From Afipia sp. (lineage in GTDB: Bacteria; Pseudomonadota; Alphaproteobacteria; Rhizobiales; Xanthobacteraceae): a DNA stretch of 36,579 nucleotides. This document shows, in pieces, positions 18,699 to 26,959 of the stretch (within the stretch, counting starts at the first letter, position 1; the number at the start of each line of letters is the position of its first letter). The notes below the pieces were generated by a model, which did no database searches, was not told the origin of the DNA, and worked only from the letters and a program-made list of their open reading frames with translations. Where the stretch lies: contig JAUSAX010000012.1 in NCBI GenBank assembly GCA_030652315.1, positions 1-36,579 of the forward strand, read 5' to 3'. The position numbers and the translations under genes are program-made.

Positions 18699-18989
18699 TC
18701 AGAGTAGTGTTTCGTAGAGATCGTTCCAGTCGGGATTACTGACCATTATCTTCCTGACTTTCCATGAGCGTGGCCAATGTTTGATATTATGTTCTCGCTG
18801 AATGGCAGTGCGAATATCCTCATATCGCTCGAAATAAACCAGGCGCTTCAAACTATGCCGTTTTGTGAATCCGTCGATATAGCCCGAACGATGCTCAAAT
18901 ACTCTGCGCACGAGGTCATTAGTTACGCCGACATACAGGACGCCGTTCGGCCGATTGGTCAGGATGTAGATGTAGCCGCCGTCGCTCAT
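18699..18989 (-). CDS. Small GIY-YIG nuclease family protein
   Basis: A 96-residue single-domain protein from ATG 18989 (MSDGGYIYILTN). An in-frame ATG at 19034, inside the flanking repeat, would add MAGLVPAIH plus six residues; this prefix is simply the translated repeat. The GIY-YIG core is clear: Y6-I-Y8 on the first strand, Y19-V-G21 on the second, R28 and H33 (DLVRRVFEHR), and the catalytic glutamate E66 in QREHNIKHW. This is the YhbQ/UPF0213-like subgroup. No DNA-binding domain is attached. The gene runs opposite to the dcw cluster and is tightly enclosed by perfect inverted repeats, suggesting that it processes or spreads them; cellular function is unproven. Confidence 0.9.
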   Translation of the reverse strand: MSDGGYIYILTNRPNGVLYVGVTNDLVRRVFEHRSGYIDGFTKRHSLKRLVYFERYEDIRTAIQREHNIKHWPRSWKVRKIMVSNPDWNDLYETLL

Positions 18990-19006
18990 GTCGCAATCGT
19001 GAAAGG

Positions 19007-19039
19007 CGTGGATGGCCGGGACAAGCCCGGCCATGACGA
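19007..19039 (-). repeat. REP-like repeat, GIY-YIG cassette right end
   Basis: A 33-bp copy in minus orientation, the exact reverse complement of 18663-18695. It carries an in-frame ATG (19034-19032 on the minus strand) that could serve as an upstream start for the GIY-YIG gene. It ends only 9 bp before the GTG start of murD, so murD's translation initiation region abuts the hairpin. Confidence 0.92.
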
Positions 19040-19048
19040 AATTCGCTC

Positions 19049-20446
19049 GTGACTCCCGTCACCTCCTTCGCGGGCAAGACCGTTGCAGTGTTCGGCCTCG
19101 GCGGATCGGGGCTTGCGAGCTGTCATGCCTTGAAGGCCGGCGGCGCGGAAGTCATAGCCAGCGATGACACGCCGGCAAAGCTCGCGGAAGCGGCAAGAGC
19201 CGGTTTCATTACCGCCGATCTGCGCACGGTTTCCTGGGCGAACTTCGCGGCGCTGGTGCTGACGCCGGGCGTGCCGCTGACCCATCCGCAACCGCACTGG
19301 ACCGTGCTGGCCGCGAAGGATGCGGGCGTCGAGGTGATCGGCGATATCGAACTGTTCTGCCGCGAGCGCAAACGTCATGCACCGGATGCGCCGTTCGTCG
19401 CCATCACCGGCACCAACGGCAAGTCCACCACCACGGCGCTGGTGGCGCATCTGATGCGCGAGGCCGGCTACGACACCCAGATGGGCGGCAACATCGGCAC
19501 CGCGATCCTCTCACTGGCGCCGCCCGCGAAGGGCCGCGTCCATGTGATCGAGATGTCATCGTACCAGATCGATCTCACGCCCTCGCTCGATCCGTCCGTC
19601 GGCATCCTGCTCAACGTCACCGAGGATCACATCGACCGTCACGGCACCATCGAACACTATGCGGCGGTGAAGGAGCGTCTGGTCGCGGGCGTGCAGCAGA
19701 GCGGCACCGCCATCATCGGCGTTGACGATCGCTGGTGCGCGGCGATCGCCGACCGTGTGGCGCAGGCGGGCAAGAACGTGGTTCGCGTTTCGGTCAAGCA
19801 TCCGGTGGCCGACGGCATTTGTCTCGAAGGCGACACCATCGTTCGTGTCGATGGCGGCGCGCGGTCGCGGATCGCCAGCGTAGCCGAGATCGGTTCTCTA
19901 CGCGGCCTGCACAATGCTCAGAATGCGGCCTGCGGATCCGCTGCAGTGCTGGCACTTGGGGTCAGCAGCGAGATGTTGCAGCAGGGGCTGCGCAGCTTTC
20001 CCGGCCTTGCGCACCGTATGGAGCAGATCGGGCGAAACGGCCGCGTGCTGTTCATCAACGATTCGAAGGGCACCAACGCAGACGCCGCGGCACGCGCGCT
20101 GTCGTCGTTCAAGGACATTTTCTGGATCGCGGGCGGAAAGCCCAAGACGGGCGGCATCGAGAGCTTGCGCGAGTTCTTCCCGCGCATCCGCAAGGCCTAT
20201 CTGATCGGCGAGGCCGCACAGGAATTCGCCGCGACGCTCGGCGATGTTCCGCATGAGATCAGCAAGACGCTGGAAGACGCGGTGCCGCACGCTGCGCGCG
20301 ATGCCGAGGCGTCCGGCCTGAGCGAGCCTGTTGTGCTGCTGTCGCCGGCCTGCGCGTCGTTCGACCAGTTTCCGAATTTCGAGAAGCGTGGCGACCGCTT
20401 CCGGAACGTCGCCAACGCGCTGCCGGGTGGCCTGACGCCGCCTTGA
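19049..20446 (+). CDS. murD: UDP-MurNAc-L-alanine:D-glutamate ligase
   Basis: A 465-residue Mur ligase starting at GTG 19049 ([21 protein letters not shown]). The N-terminal Rossmann-type fold recognises UDP-MurNAc-L-Ala; the ATP loop is G121-TNGKST. The central block [12 protein letters not shown] and the C-terminal [15 protein letters not shown] and [12 protein letters not shown] are MurD-specific. It acts between MurC and MurE. No Shine-Dalgarno is visible before the GTG because the preceding bases belong to the inserted repeat; in an uninterrupted operon it would directly follow mraY. Confidence 0.95.
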   Translation: MTPVTSFAGKTVAVFGLGGSGLASCHALKAGGAEVIASDDTPAKLAEAARAGFITADLRTVSWANFAALVLTPGVPLTHPQPHWTVLAAKDAGVEVIGDIELFCRERKRHAPDAPFVAITGTNGKSTTTALVAHLMREAGYDTQMGGNIGTAILSLAPPAKGRVHVIEMSSYQIDLTPSLDPSVGILLNVTEDHIDRHGTIEHYAAVKERLVAGVQQSGTAIIGVDDRWCAAIADRVAQAGKNVVRVSVKHPVADGICLEGDTIVRVDGGARSRIASVAEIGSLRGLHNAQNAACGSAAVLALGVSSEMLQQGLRSFPGLAHRMEQIGRNGRVLFINDSKGTNADAAARALSSFKDIFWIAGGKPKTGGIESLREFFPRIRKAYLIGEAAQEFAATLGDVPHEISKTLEDAVPHAARDAEASGLSEPVVLLSPACASFDQFPNFEKRGDRFRNVANALPGGLTPP

Positions 20447-20454
20447 GTTTCCCT

Positions 20455-20582
20455 TACCTCTCCCCGCCTGCGGGGAGAGGTCGGCCGCGTAGCGGTCGGG
20501 TGAGGGGGATAGATCTCCAATTCAAGAACGAAGTTGCCCCTCACCCCAACCCTCTCCCCGCAAGAGCGGGGCGAGGGAGCGC
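20455..20582. repeat. GC-rich intergenic repeat with two hairpins, downstream of murD
   Basis: A roughly 128-bp element between murD and ftsW. The left hairpin pairs ACCTCTCCCCGC with its complement around a CTG loop (about 20456-20482). The right part has CCCTCTCCCCGC/GCGGGGCGAGGG (about 20550-20577), with CCCCTCACCC just before. The two halves are inverted relative to one another (GGGTGAGGGG against CCCCTCACCC). Elements of this composition are frequent between rhizobial genes. It may attenuate transcription from murD into ftsW. Confidence 0.8.
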
Positions 20583-20728
20583 ATAGCGACTGCGGCGAGG
20601 AACGTGCCTTTGAACTCGGACAATCCGACACTTTGACGAGATTTTTTCTCGTATCCGTCCATCTTTAACCCTCCGGAAACCATGATGGGCGAGTAATACC
20701 CCGTTAATCTTTTGCGCAGGACACGCAC

Positions 20729-21880
20729 ATGATCTCCCGTGAGCAACGCACGCCCCTGAGCGAATGGTGGTGGACGGTGGATCGGCTGCTTTTGGCGGCA
20801 TTCATCACGCTGATGCTCGGCGGCGTCATCCTGTCGCTGGCCGCGAGTCCGCCGGTGGCGGCGCGCATCGGCCTTGATCCGTTTCACTTCTTCAACCGGC
20901 ATGTTTTCTTTCTGATGCCGTCGCTGATCGTGATGCTCGGCGTCTCGTTCCTGTCGCCGCGGCAGGTGCGCCGCAGCGCGCTGATCGTGTTTACGATCAG
21001 TATCGTACTGGTCGTGGCGACGCTGCTGTTCGGACCGGAGGTCAAGGGCGCGAAGCGCTGGATCACCATCCTGGGCCTCAACATTCAGGCCTCCGAATCC
21101 CTCAAGCCTGCGTTCGTGGTGCTGGTGGCGTGGCTGTTCGCGGAATCCGCCAAGCGGCCCGAAATGCCTGCGACGTCGATGGCGCTCGGGCTTCTGCTGA
21201 TGACTGTCACGCTGCTGGTGCTGGAGCCTGACTTCGGCCAGACCATGCTGCTGCTGATGGTATGGGGCGCGCTGTTCTTCATCGCCGGCATGCGGATGAT
21301 CTGGGTGTTTGGCCTGATGGGTGCGGGCGCGGTCGGATTGTTCGGCGCCTACATGATGGTGCCGCACGTCGCGGGTCGCATTAAACGCTTCATGGACCCG
21401 TCGTCGGGCGATACCTTTCAGGTCGATACCGCGATGGAAGCTTTCACCCATGGCGGCTGGTTCGGGCAGGGGCCGGGCGAAGGCACCGTGAAGCGCATTC
21501 TGCCAGACAGCCACACTGACTTCGTGTTCGCGGTGGCGGCCGAGGAGTTCGGAATTATCCTGTGTCTCGTGCTGCTCGCGCTATTCGCCTTCATCGTTAT
21601 CCGCGCGTTGTCGCGCGCCTATGCCAGCGAGGATCTGTTCGCGCGTTTTGCGGCTGCAGGCCTTGCGATCATGTTCGGCATTCAGGCCTCGATCAACATG
21701 GCGGTGAACCTGCATCTGATGCCGGCGAAGGGCATGACGTTGCCGTTCATTTCCTACGGCGGATCGTCGATGATCTCGCTGGCTTACGGCGTCGGCATGC
21801 TGCTGGCCTTGACGCGGCAGCGCCCGCGCGTCGAAATGGAATCCATCAGCGCCGCCAATGCCGCGAACAGCTTCGCGTAG
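20729..21880 (+). CDS. ftsW: Septal peptidoglycan polymerase FtsW (SEDS family)
   Basis: A 383-residue SEDS protein with about ten TM helices. Family signatures include AKRWITILGLNIQASESLKP, the extracellular loop with GGWFGQGPGEGTVKR and the catalytic-region DSHTDFVFAVAAEEFG, and the late KGMTLPFISYGGSSM. FtsW polymerises lipid II at the septum with FtsI. The 280-bp gap to murD holds the repeat described above, so FtsW may have its own promoter in the AT-richer stretch near 20640-20720. The stop codon overlaps the first base of a palindromic repeat. Confidence 0.95.
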   Translation: MISREQRTPLSEWWWTVDRLLLAAFITLMLGGVILSLAASPPVAARIGLDPFHFFNRHVFFLMPSLIVMLGVSFLSPRQVRRSALIVFTISIVLVVATLLFGPEVKGAKRWITILGLNIQASESLKPAFVVLVAWLFAESAKRPEMPATSMALGLLLMTVTLLVLEPDFGQTMLLLMVWGALFFIAGMRMIWVFGLMGAGAVGLFGAYMMVPHVAGRIKRFMDPSSGDTFQVDTAMEAFTHGGWFGQGPGEGTVKRILPDSHTDFVFAVAAEEFGIILCLVLLALFAFIVIRALSRAYASEDLFARFAAAGLAIMFGIQASINMAVNLHLMPAKGMTLPFISYGGSSMISLAYGVGMLLALTRQRPRVEMESISAANAANSFA

Positions 21881-21928
21881 CGCGTATTCCGCAAAAGTGG
21901 GCACCGGTTTTGCGATCAGAATACGCGC
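21880..21928. repeat. Palindromic repeat (CGCAAAA variant), copy B
   Basis: A 49-bp near-identical copy of 14588-14636 (three differences), between ftsW and murG, in the same orientation relative to the cluster. Its first base is the last base of the ftsW stop codon. Outer arms GCGCGTATTC/GAATACGCGC and inner arms CGCAAAA/TTTTGCG are fully paired. Confidence 0.92.
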
Positions 21929-21961
21929 AAATAAATGAGTAGTACGCCGGAACTCGAAAGC

Positions 21962-23062
21962 ATGCCTGACAAACCTCTCATCATGCTGGCGGCGGGCGGA
22001 ACGGGAGGACACCTGTTTCCCGCTGAGGCATTGGGCGTCGCGCTGATGAAGCGCGGCGTGCGCGTGCGCCTGATGACGGATTCCCGCGCGCTGCGTTATG
22101 GCGGGATGTTCACGCGCGACATGATGGATGTGGTGCCGAGCGAAACCGTGCGCGGACGCACGCCGTGGGCGTTGGCGCGGACCGGCACACTGCTCGCCGC
22201 TGGTGGCGCGATGTCGCTCGCCTTGCTGTTGCGGCGGAAGCCGAAGGCTGTGGTCGGCTTCGGCGGCTATCCGACGCTGCCGCCCTTGATCGCGGCGAAG
22301 CTGCTCGGGATTCCGACGGCCATTCACGATTCCAATGCCGTGCTTGGCCGCGCCAATCGCTTGCTATCGACGCGGGTCAGCGCAATTGCGACGTCGCTGC
22401 CGGGCGTGCTGGACCGCGATCCCGCGCTCGCCGGCAAGACGACGGTCACCGGCACGCCGATGCGGCCCGCGATTCTCGCTGCTGCGGTCGTGCCGTATGT
22501 TCCTCCGGACGCCGAGGGGCCGCTGCGGTTGTTGGTGGTCGGCGGCAGTCAGGGCGCGCGGGTGATGGCCGACATCGTGCCGGGCGCGATCGAGCGGCTG
22601 GAGCCGGCGTTGTGGCGCAGGATCAGTCTGGTTCAGCAGGTGCGCGACGAGGACATGGCGCGCGTGCGCGCGATTTATGACCGGCTCAAGATCGAGGCGG
22701 AGCTTGCGCCGTTCTTTACAGACTTGCCGGCACGGCTCGCGGCGACGCATCTCGTCGTGTCGCGTTCGGGGGCGGGGACCGTGGCAGAACTCGGAGCGAT
22801 CGGACGTCCCTCGATTCTGGTGCCGTTGCCCGGTGCCATCGATCAGGACCAGCACGCCAATGCGGGCGTGCTGGAGAAAGCCGGTGGCGCGATCCGCATT
22901 CCCCAGACCGAGTTCACGCCTGATCGCCTTGCAGCGGAAATTTCCGCGCTCGCCGCCGATCCGGCGCGGTTGACCGCGATGTCCACCGGCGCGCGCACCG
23001 TCGGCAAGCTCGATGCCGCGGAGCGGCTCGCCGACCTGATGGTCAAGGTCGCGGGGATCTAG
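21962..23062 (+). CDS. murG: Lipid II synthase MurG (GlcNAc transferase)
   Basis: I start at ATG 21962 (MPDKPLIMLAAGGTGGHLFPA, 366 residues), which matches the usual N-terminus; an in-frame ATG at 21935 just after the palindrome would add nine residues. Signatures: G-loop AAGGTGGHLFPAEALG, VVGFGGYPTLPP, second G-loop VVGGSQGARVM and the UDP-GlcNAc site SRSGAGTVAELGAIG ... PLPGAIDQDQ. MurG adds GlcNAc to lipid I on the inner face of the membrane. In most relatives murC follows directly; here a LysR/MFS pair and repeats intervene. Confidence 0.94.
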   Translation: MPDKPLIMLAAGGTGGHLFPAEALGVALMKRGVRVRLMTDSRALRYGGMFTRDMMDVVPSETVRGRTPWALARTGTLLAAGGAMSLALLLRRKPKAVVGFGGYPTLPPLIAAKLLGIPTAIHDSNAVLGRANRLLSTRVSAIATSLPGVLDRDPALAGKTTVTGTPMRPAILAAAVVPYVPPDAEGPLRLLVVGGSQGARVMADIVPGAIERLEPALWRRISLVQQVRDEDMARVRAIYDRLKIEAELAPFFTDLPARLAATHLVVSRSGAGTVAELGAIGRPSILVPLPGAIDQDQHANAGVLEKAGGAIRIPQTEFTPDRLAAEISALAADPARLTAMSTGARTVGKLDAAERLADLMVKVAGI

Positions 23063-23079
23063 CCTCGAGATTTATCAGC

Positions 23080-23111
23080 CGTCATGCCCACGCTTGTCGC
23101 GGGCAGCCACG
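23080..23111 (+). repeat. REP-like repeat, degenerate copy
   Basis: A 32-bp plus-orientation copy of the GIY-YIG cassette end: CGTCATGCCCACGC ... CGCGGGCAGCCACG, same frame and loop (TTGT) but several changes in the arms. It is paired with an inverted copy 24 bp away (23136-23168). Confidence 0.7.
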
Positions 23112-23135
23112 CCTTCATTCTTTGTGCAAGCAAGA

Positions 23136-23168
23136 CGTGGTTGGCCGGGACAAGCCCGGCCATGACGA
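23136..23168 (-). repeat. REP-like repeat, inverted partner copy
   Basis: A minus-orientation copy nearly identical to 19007-19039, with CGTGGTTGGCCGGG for CGTGGATGGCCGGG at its left side. Together with 23080-23111 it forms a closely spaced inverted pair enclosing 24 bp, the same bracket as the GIY-YIG cassette but without a gene inside. Confidence 0.85.
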
Positions 23169-23189
23169 TTAAATCAGACCGCAGACACC

Positions 23190-24095
23190 TCACAGCCGCA
23201 CATTCTCCACGAGATAATCGAGGAATGCGCGCACGCGGGCGGGCAATTGTCCACCGTGACCGACGAACACGGCGTGGATCGGTTCGAGATCGCCGGGATT
23301 GACGTCTTCGAGCACCGGCACCAGACGCCCTGCTTTGATATCCGCATCGACATGAAAGCGGGCGAGCCGCGACAGACCCGCTCCCGCAATCGTCAGCCGC
23401 TGCATGGCTTCGCCGTCAGAGACCAGCGCGTTGCCGGCCGGCGGCACGGAGACGATGCCGCCGCTGCTGTCACGAAACGGCCAGCCGTCGATCTGCTTTG
23501 CAAAGCAGAAGCCGAGCATGTTGTGTTTGGCAAGATCGGCCGGCGTGCGCGGCGTTCCGTGCTCTGCGAGATAGGCGGGTGCCGCGACCACAACCATGCG
23601 GCTTTCGCCGAGTTTGCGCGCAAGCAAACGGGACTCTCGCAGGGGGCCGACGCGGATCGCGATGTCGGCGCGCTCTTCCATCAGGTCCACCACGGTATCG
23701 GTCAGCGACACGTCGATGCTGACGCCGGGATGCAGCTTGAGAAATCCGGGCAGCAGCGGCAGCAGCCAGTGCAGCCCGAACGGCACGCTGGTGTTCACGC
23801 GCACCCGGCCGCGCGGAATCGCGCCGATGGCAGCTTCGTGTTCCGCCGCGTTGATATCGTCGAGGATGCGGACGCTGCGATCGTAATAGGCGGTGCCTTC
23901 CGGCGTCAGTTGCAGCTTTCGGGTCGAGCGGTTGATGAGGCGGACGCCGAGCCGTGCTTCCAGCCGCGCCACCAGTTTGCTGACCGCCGACGGGCTCATG
24001 CGGAACGCCCGCGCCGCCGCGGAAAATCCGCCCAGCTCGACCACGCGGGCGAACACTTCCATCTCGCCGGAGCGATTGATGTCCTGCCGTGCCAT
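23190..24095 (-). CDS. LysR-family transcriptional regulator
   Basis: A 301-residue regulator: N-terminal winged helix-turn-helix (about 12-70, FARVVELGGFSAAARAFRMS and SAVSKLVARLEARLGVRLI), then the periplasmic-binding-protein-like effector domain (about 98-295). It is divergent from an MFS gene with 112 bp between the starts, the usual arrangement in which the LysR protein controls the neighbour and itself. A dyad right in front of its start (24097-24111) is a likely site. The inducer is unknown. The pair sits between murG and murC and has no evident link to cell wall synthesis. Confidence 0.93.
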   Translation of the reverse strand: MARQDINRSGEMEVFARVVELGGFSAAARAFRMSPSAVSKLVARLEARLGVRLINRSTRKLQLTPEGTAYYDRSVRILDDINAAEHEAAIGAIPRGRVRVNTSVPFGLHWLLPLLPGFLKLHPGVSIDVSLTDTVVDLMEERADIAIRVGPLRESRLLARKLGESRMVVVAAPAYLAEHGTPRTPADLAKHNMLGFCFAKQIDGWPFRDSSGGIVSVPPAGNALVSDGEAMQRLTIAGAGLSRLARFHVDADIKAGRLVPVLEDVNPGDLEPIHAVFVGHGGQLPARVRAFLDYLVENVRL

Positions 24096-24096
24096 T

Positions 24097-24111
24097 GTGA
24101 CTTCAATTCAC
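24097..24111. promoter_or_regulatory. Candidate LysR-type operator
   Basis: GTGA-N7-TCAC dyad with additional inner symmetry (TT and AA), conforming to the T-N11-A form of LysR boxes (T at 24098, A at 24110). It begins one base upstream of the lysR start codon, within the 112-bp divergent region; a further TTCAC half site occurs near the MFS side. Binding is inferred from layout only. Confidence 0.4.
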
Positions 24112-24207
24112 AAATATTGTTACTTATGCTAGTCTAGTTCACGAATGGCTTTGCGTCCACTTCTCGGGAATACCGGCGGTTGGCCGGATTCGCCTGAGGA
24201 CTGCACC

Positions 24208-25401
24208 ATGCCACTCGCACTCTACGCGCTCACCGCCGGCGCTTTCGGAATCGGCGTCACCGAATTCGTCATTATGGGCCTGTTGATCCAGGTCGGCGCC
24301 GATCTCGGTGTGTCCATCCCGTCAGCAGGCCTGCTGATTTCCGGCTACGCCCTCGGCGTGGTGGTGGGCGCACCGGTCATGACCATCGCGACCGCGCGCT
24401 GGCCACGCAAAACAGTTCTGCTCGCGCTGATGGCCGTCTTTACCGTCGGCAACGCCGCGTGCGCCCTTGCGCCCGACTACTGGACGCTGATGGCGGCACG
24501 CGTGCTGACCGCGTTCGCGCACGGCACGTTCTTCGGCGTCGGCTCGGTGGTTGCCACCACGCTCGTCGCGCCCAACAAGAAAGCTTCTGCGATTGCCGTG
24601 ATGTTCACCGGCCTCACGGTCGCGAACATTCTCGGCGTGCCGTTCGGAACGTGGCTGGGGCAGGGCTTCGGCTGGCGTTCGACGTTCTGGGCGGTGACGG
24701 CGGTCGGCGTTGTCGCCTTCGCGATCATTGCTGCATTCGTGCCGAAAGATAAGGCTGCGCCTGACCCCTCTACGCTGCGCGACGATCTTGCCGTGCTGGG
24801 CCGGCGCTCGGTGCTGGTCGGCCTGTTGACCACGGTGCTGAGCTGGGTCGGCGTGTTCGCGCTCTTCACCTATATCGCCCCGATGCTGACTAAACTCACC
24901 GGCTTCTCGGACGCCGCCGTTTCGCCGATTCTCCTGGTGTTCGGCGCGGGCCTTGTCGGCGGCAATCTGCTCGGCGGAAAGCTCGCGGATAAATGGTTGA
25001 TCCCGTCATTGTTCGGCACGCTGTTCTTCCTCGCCGTCGTGCTCATGCTGATGACCTTCGCCACGCATAATCAGGTCGCTATGGTGGTGTTCGTCGGCCT
25101 GCTGGGTGCTGCGGGATTTGCCACCGTGCCGCCGTTGCAGATGTGGGTGCTGGAGAAAGCGTCCGGTGCGGGACAGTCGCTTGCGTCCAGTTTCAACATC
25201 GCGGCGTTCAATCTCGGCAACGCCATCGGCGCGTGGCTCGGCGGCGCGGTGATCGATCACGGACCGGGGCTGGGTGCGATTCCCTGGATCGCCGGACTGG
25301 CGCCGCTGGCGGCGCTGGCGCTCGCGCTGTTCAACCAGTGGCTCGATTCGCGGCAGGCCAGGCTGGTTCCCGCGGCTGCTTGCCCCGAAGCCGCCGAGTA
25401 A
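24208..25401 (+). CDS. MFS exporter, DHA1 (AraJ/NepI-like) family
   Basis: ATG 24208 follows a good ribosome site (TGAGGA, seven bases before) and gives 397 residues beginning MPLALYALTAGAFGIGVTEF, the classical DHA1 sugar/drug efflux start with the GxTEFV motif. Twelve TM helices are apparent, split by a charged loop around residue 190 (VPKDKAAPDPSTLRDD). Motif A lies near GAPVMTIATARWPRK. Relatives export arabinose-like sugars, purine nucleosides or drugs; the substrate here is unknown. The divergent LysR is its probable regulator. The open frame continues upstream to 24145, but without family similarity. Confidence 0.92.
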   Translation: MPLALYALTAGAFGIGVTEFVIMGLLIQVGADLGVSIPSAGLLISGYALGVVVGAPVMTIATARWPRKTVLLALMAVFTVGNAACALAPDYWTLMAARVLTAFAHGTFFGVGSVVATTLVAPNKKASAIAVMFTGLTVANILGVPFGTWLGQGFGWRSTFWAVTAVGVVAFAIIAAFVPKDKAAPDPSTLRDDLAVLGRRSVLVGLLTTVLSWVGVFALFTYIAPMLTKLTGFSDAAVSPILLVFGAGLVGGNLLGGKLADKWLIPSLFGTLFFLAVVLMLMTFATHNQVAMVVFVGLLGAAGFATVPPLQMWVLEKASGAGQSLASSFNIAAFNLGNAIGAWLGGAVIDHGPGLGAIPWIAGLAPLAALALALFNQWLDSRQARLVPAAACPEAAE

Positions 25402-25458
25402 CTGGCGGGATCGGGCTCCTTTGGCCTGATTTGAAAAGAATCGTGCTATTTTTCTGAG

Positions 25459-25481
25459 CTGGCCGGGCTTGTCCCGGCCAG
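25459..25481 (+). repeat. REP-like repeat, short copy upstream of murC
   Basis: A 23-bp perfect hairpin (CTGGCCGGG-CTTGT-CCCGGCCAG) of the same family as the GIY-YIG cassette ends, with a compensated outer pair (C-T/A-G replacing A-T). A much decayed inverted partner may follow at about 25502-25530 (GTCATGGATGCCCGGGCC...). It lies between the MFS stop and murC. Confidence 0.75.
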
Positions 25482-25551
25482 CTTCGTCTGTTTGAAGGAC
25501 GTCATGGATGCCCGGGCCGGGCCGCGCATCCCCAATGACCGGAAGAATTTT

Positions 25552-26958
25552 ATGAGACTGCCGCGCGAGATCGGACCCATTCACTTCGTCGGTATCGGCG
25601 GCATCGGCATGAGCGGCATCGCCGAGGTGCTGTGCAATCTCGGCTACACCGTGCAGGGCTCGGACGCCTCGGAGAACGCGAACGTCACCCGGCTGCGCGA
25701 CAAGGGCATCAAGATCAGCATCGGCCACAAGGCCGAGAACGTGAACGGCGCGGACGTGATGGTGGTCTCGACCGCGATCAAGCGCGACAATCCGGAACTG
25801 ATCGCCGCCCGCGGTTTGCGCATTCCGGTGGTGCGTCGCGCGGAAATGCTGGCCGAACTGATGCGGCTGAAAAGCTGCATCGCCATCGCCGGCACCCACG
25901 GCAAGACCACGACGACCTCGATGGTCGCGACCTTGCTGGATGCGGGCAATATGGACCCCACCGTCATCAACGGCGGCATCATCAATGCCTACGGCACCAA
26001 TGCGCGGCTCGGTGCCGGCGACTGGATGGTGGTGGAAGCTGATGAGAGCGACGGCACGTTCCTCAAGCTGCCGGTGGATGTTGCCATCGTCACCAATGTC
26101 GATCCCGAGCATCTCGATCACTTCAAGACGTTCGATGCCGTGCAGGAAGCATTCAAGGATTTCGTTGAGGGCGTGCCGTTTTACGGCTTCGCGGTGATGT
26201 GCATCGATCATCCGGTAGTGCAGGCGCTGGTCGGCAAGATCGAGGACCGCCGCATCATAACGTACGGCGAGAATCCGCAGGCCGACGCGCGACTTGTTGA
26301 CCTTGTTCCGTACAGCGGCGGTTCGAAGTTCAAGGTTGCGTTCCGTCACCGCAAAACCGACGTCGCCTACGAGATTTCCGATCTGGTGCTGCCGATGCCG
26401 GGACGGCACAACGCGCTCAACGCGACGGCCGCGATCGCCGTGGCGCACGAGATCGGCATTTCGGATGAGGCGATCCGCAAGGCGCTTGCCGGATTTGGCG
26501 GCGTGAAGCGGCGCTTCACCAAGACGGGAGAATGGAACGGCGTCACCGTCATCGATGATTACGGTCATCATCCGGTGGAGATCGCCGCCGTGCTCAAGGC
26601 GGCGCGGGACTCGACCAAGGGCAAGGTCATCGCCGTGGTGCAGCCGCATCGCTATACGCGTTTACAGTCGCTGTTCGAGGAATTCTGCACCTGCTTCAAT
26701 GATGCGGATACTGTCGTCGTCTCGGACATCTATGCGGCCGGCGAAGATCCGATCCCGGGCATCGATCGCGATTCATTCGTACTTGGCCTGCGCGCCCACG
26801 GACACCGCGAGGTGGTTCCGCTTGAAGGCCCCGAGAAGCTTGCGCCGCTGGTGCGCGATATCGCAAAGCCGGATGATTTCGTTGTTCTCCTCGGTGCCGG
26901 CAATATCACGCAGTGGGCCTACGCATTGCCCGGCGAGTTGAAGGCGTTGGAAAAATAG
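25552..26958 (+). CDS. murC: UDP-MurNAc:L-alanine ligase
   Basis: ATG 25552 has a Shine-Dalgarno (GGAAGA) and yields the family N-terminus [17 protein letters not shown] and 468 residues; an in-frame TTG at 25492 is less likely. The UDP-binding loop is [14 protein letters not shown], the ATP loop G114-THGKT119, and the central [13 protein letters not shown] and [10 protein letters not shown] blocks are intact. MurC adds the first stem residue (L-Ala) to UDP-MurNAc. murB follows after one base. Confidence 0.96.
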   Translation: MRLPREIGPIHFVGIGGIGMSGIAEVLCNLGYTVQGSDASENANVTRLRDKGIKISIGHKAENVNGADVMVVSTAIKRDNPELIAARGLRIPVVRRAEMLAELMRLKSCIAIAGTHGKTTTTSMVATLLDAGNMDPTVINGGIINAYGTNARLGAGDWMVVEADESDGTFLKLPVDVAIVTNVDPEHLDHFKTFDAVQEAFKDFVEGVPFYGFAVMCIDHPVVQALVGKIEDRRIITYGENPQADARLVDLVPYSGGSKFKVAFRHRKTDVAYEISDLVLPMPGRHNALNATAAIAVAHEIGISDEAIRKALAGFGGVKRRFTKTGEWNGVTVIDDYGHHPVEIAAVLKAARDSTKGKVIAVVQPHRYTRLQSLFEEFCTCFNDADTVVVSDIYAAGEDPIPGIDRDSFVLGLRAHGHREVVPLEGPEKLAPLVRDIAKPDDFVVLLGAGNITQWAYALPGELKALEK

Positions 26959-26959
26959 C

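Larger units (their letters stand above)
18663..19039. mobile_element. REP-bracketed GIY-YIG cassette
   Basis: A 377-bp unit between mraY and murD. Its ends are perfect 33-bp inverted repeats (18663-18695 and 19007-19039), and each end is itself a hairpin (ATGGCCGGG-CTTGT-CCCGGCCAT type). The 311-bp interior is almost wholly one opposing gene of 96 codons: the stop codon begins 3 bp inside the left repeat and the start codon lies 17 bp inside the right one. The compact fit, perfect identity of the ends, opposite strand and interruption of an otherwise continuous operon point to insertion as a unit. I could not see a clear target-site duplication. Mobility is inference. Confidence 0.65.

Noticed and set aside
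18990..19034. Extended N-terminus of the GIY-YIG protein (MAGLVPAIH prefix)
   Set aside because: The extra residues are the translated inverted repeat; the GIY-YIG fold starts after MSDGG, so I annotate the shorter form, while noting that the repeat could supply a start codon.
18639..19060. Target-site duplication around the GIY-YIG cassette
   Set aside because: I compared the bases just outside both 33-bp ends and found no convincing direct repeat, so none is claimed.
20455..20582. CRISPR-like appearance of the repeated CTCTCCCCGC blocks
   Set aside because: There are only two inverted blocks with unequal spacing and no direct repeat array; it is an intergenic palindromic element.
25006..26649. 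Long minus-strand open frame (547 codons)
   Set aside because: It lies opposite the MFS gene and murC, has the same shadow-frame composition, and has no domain.
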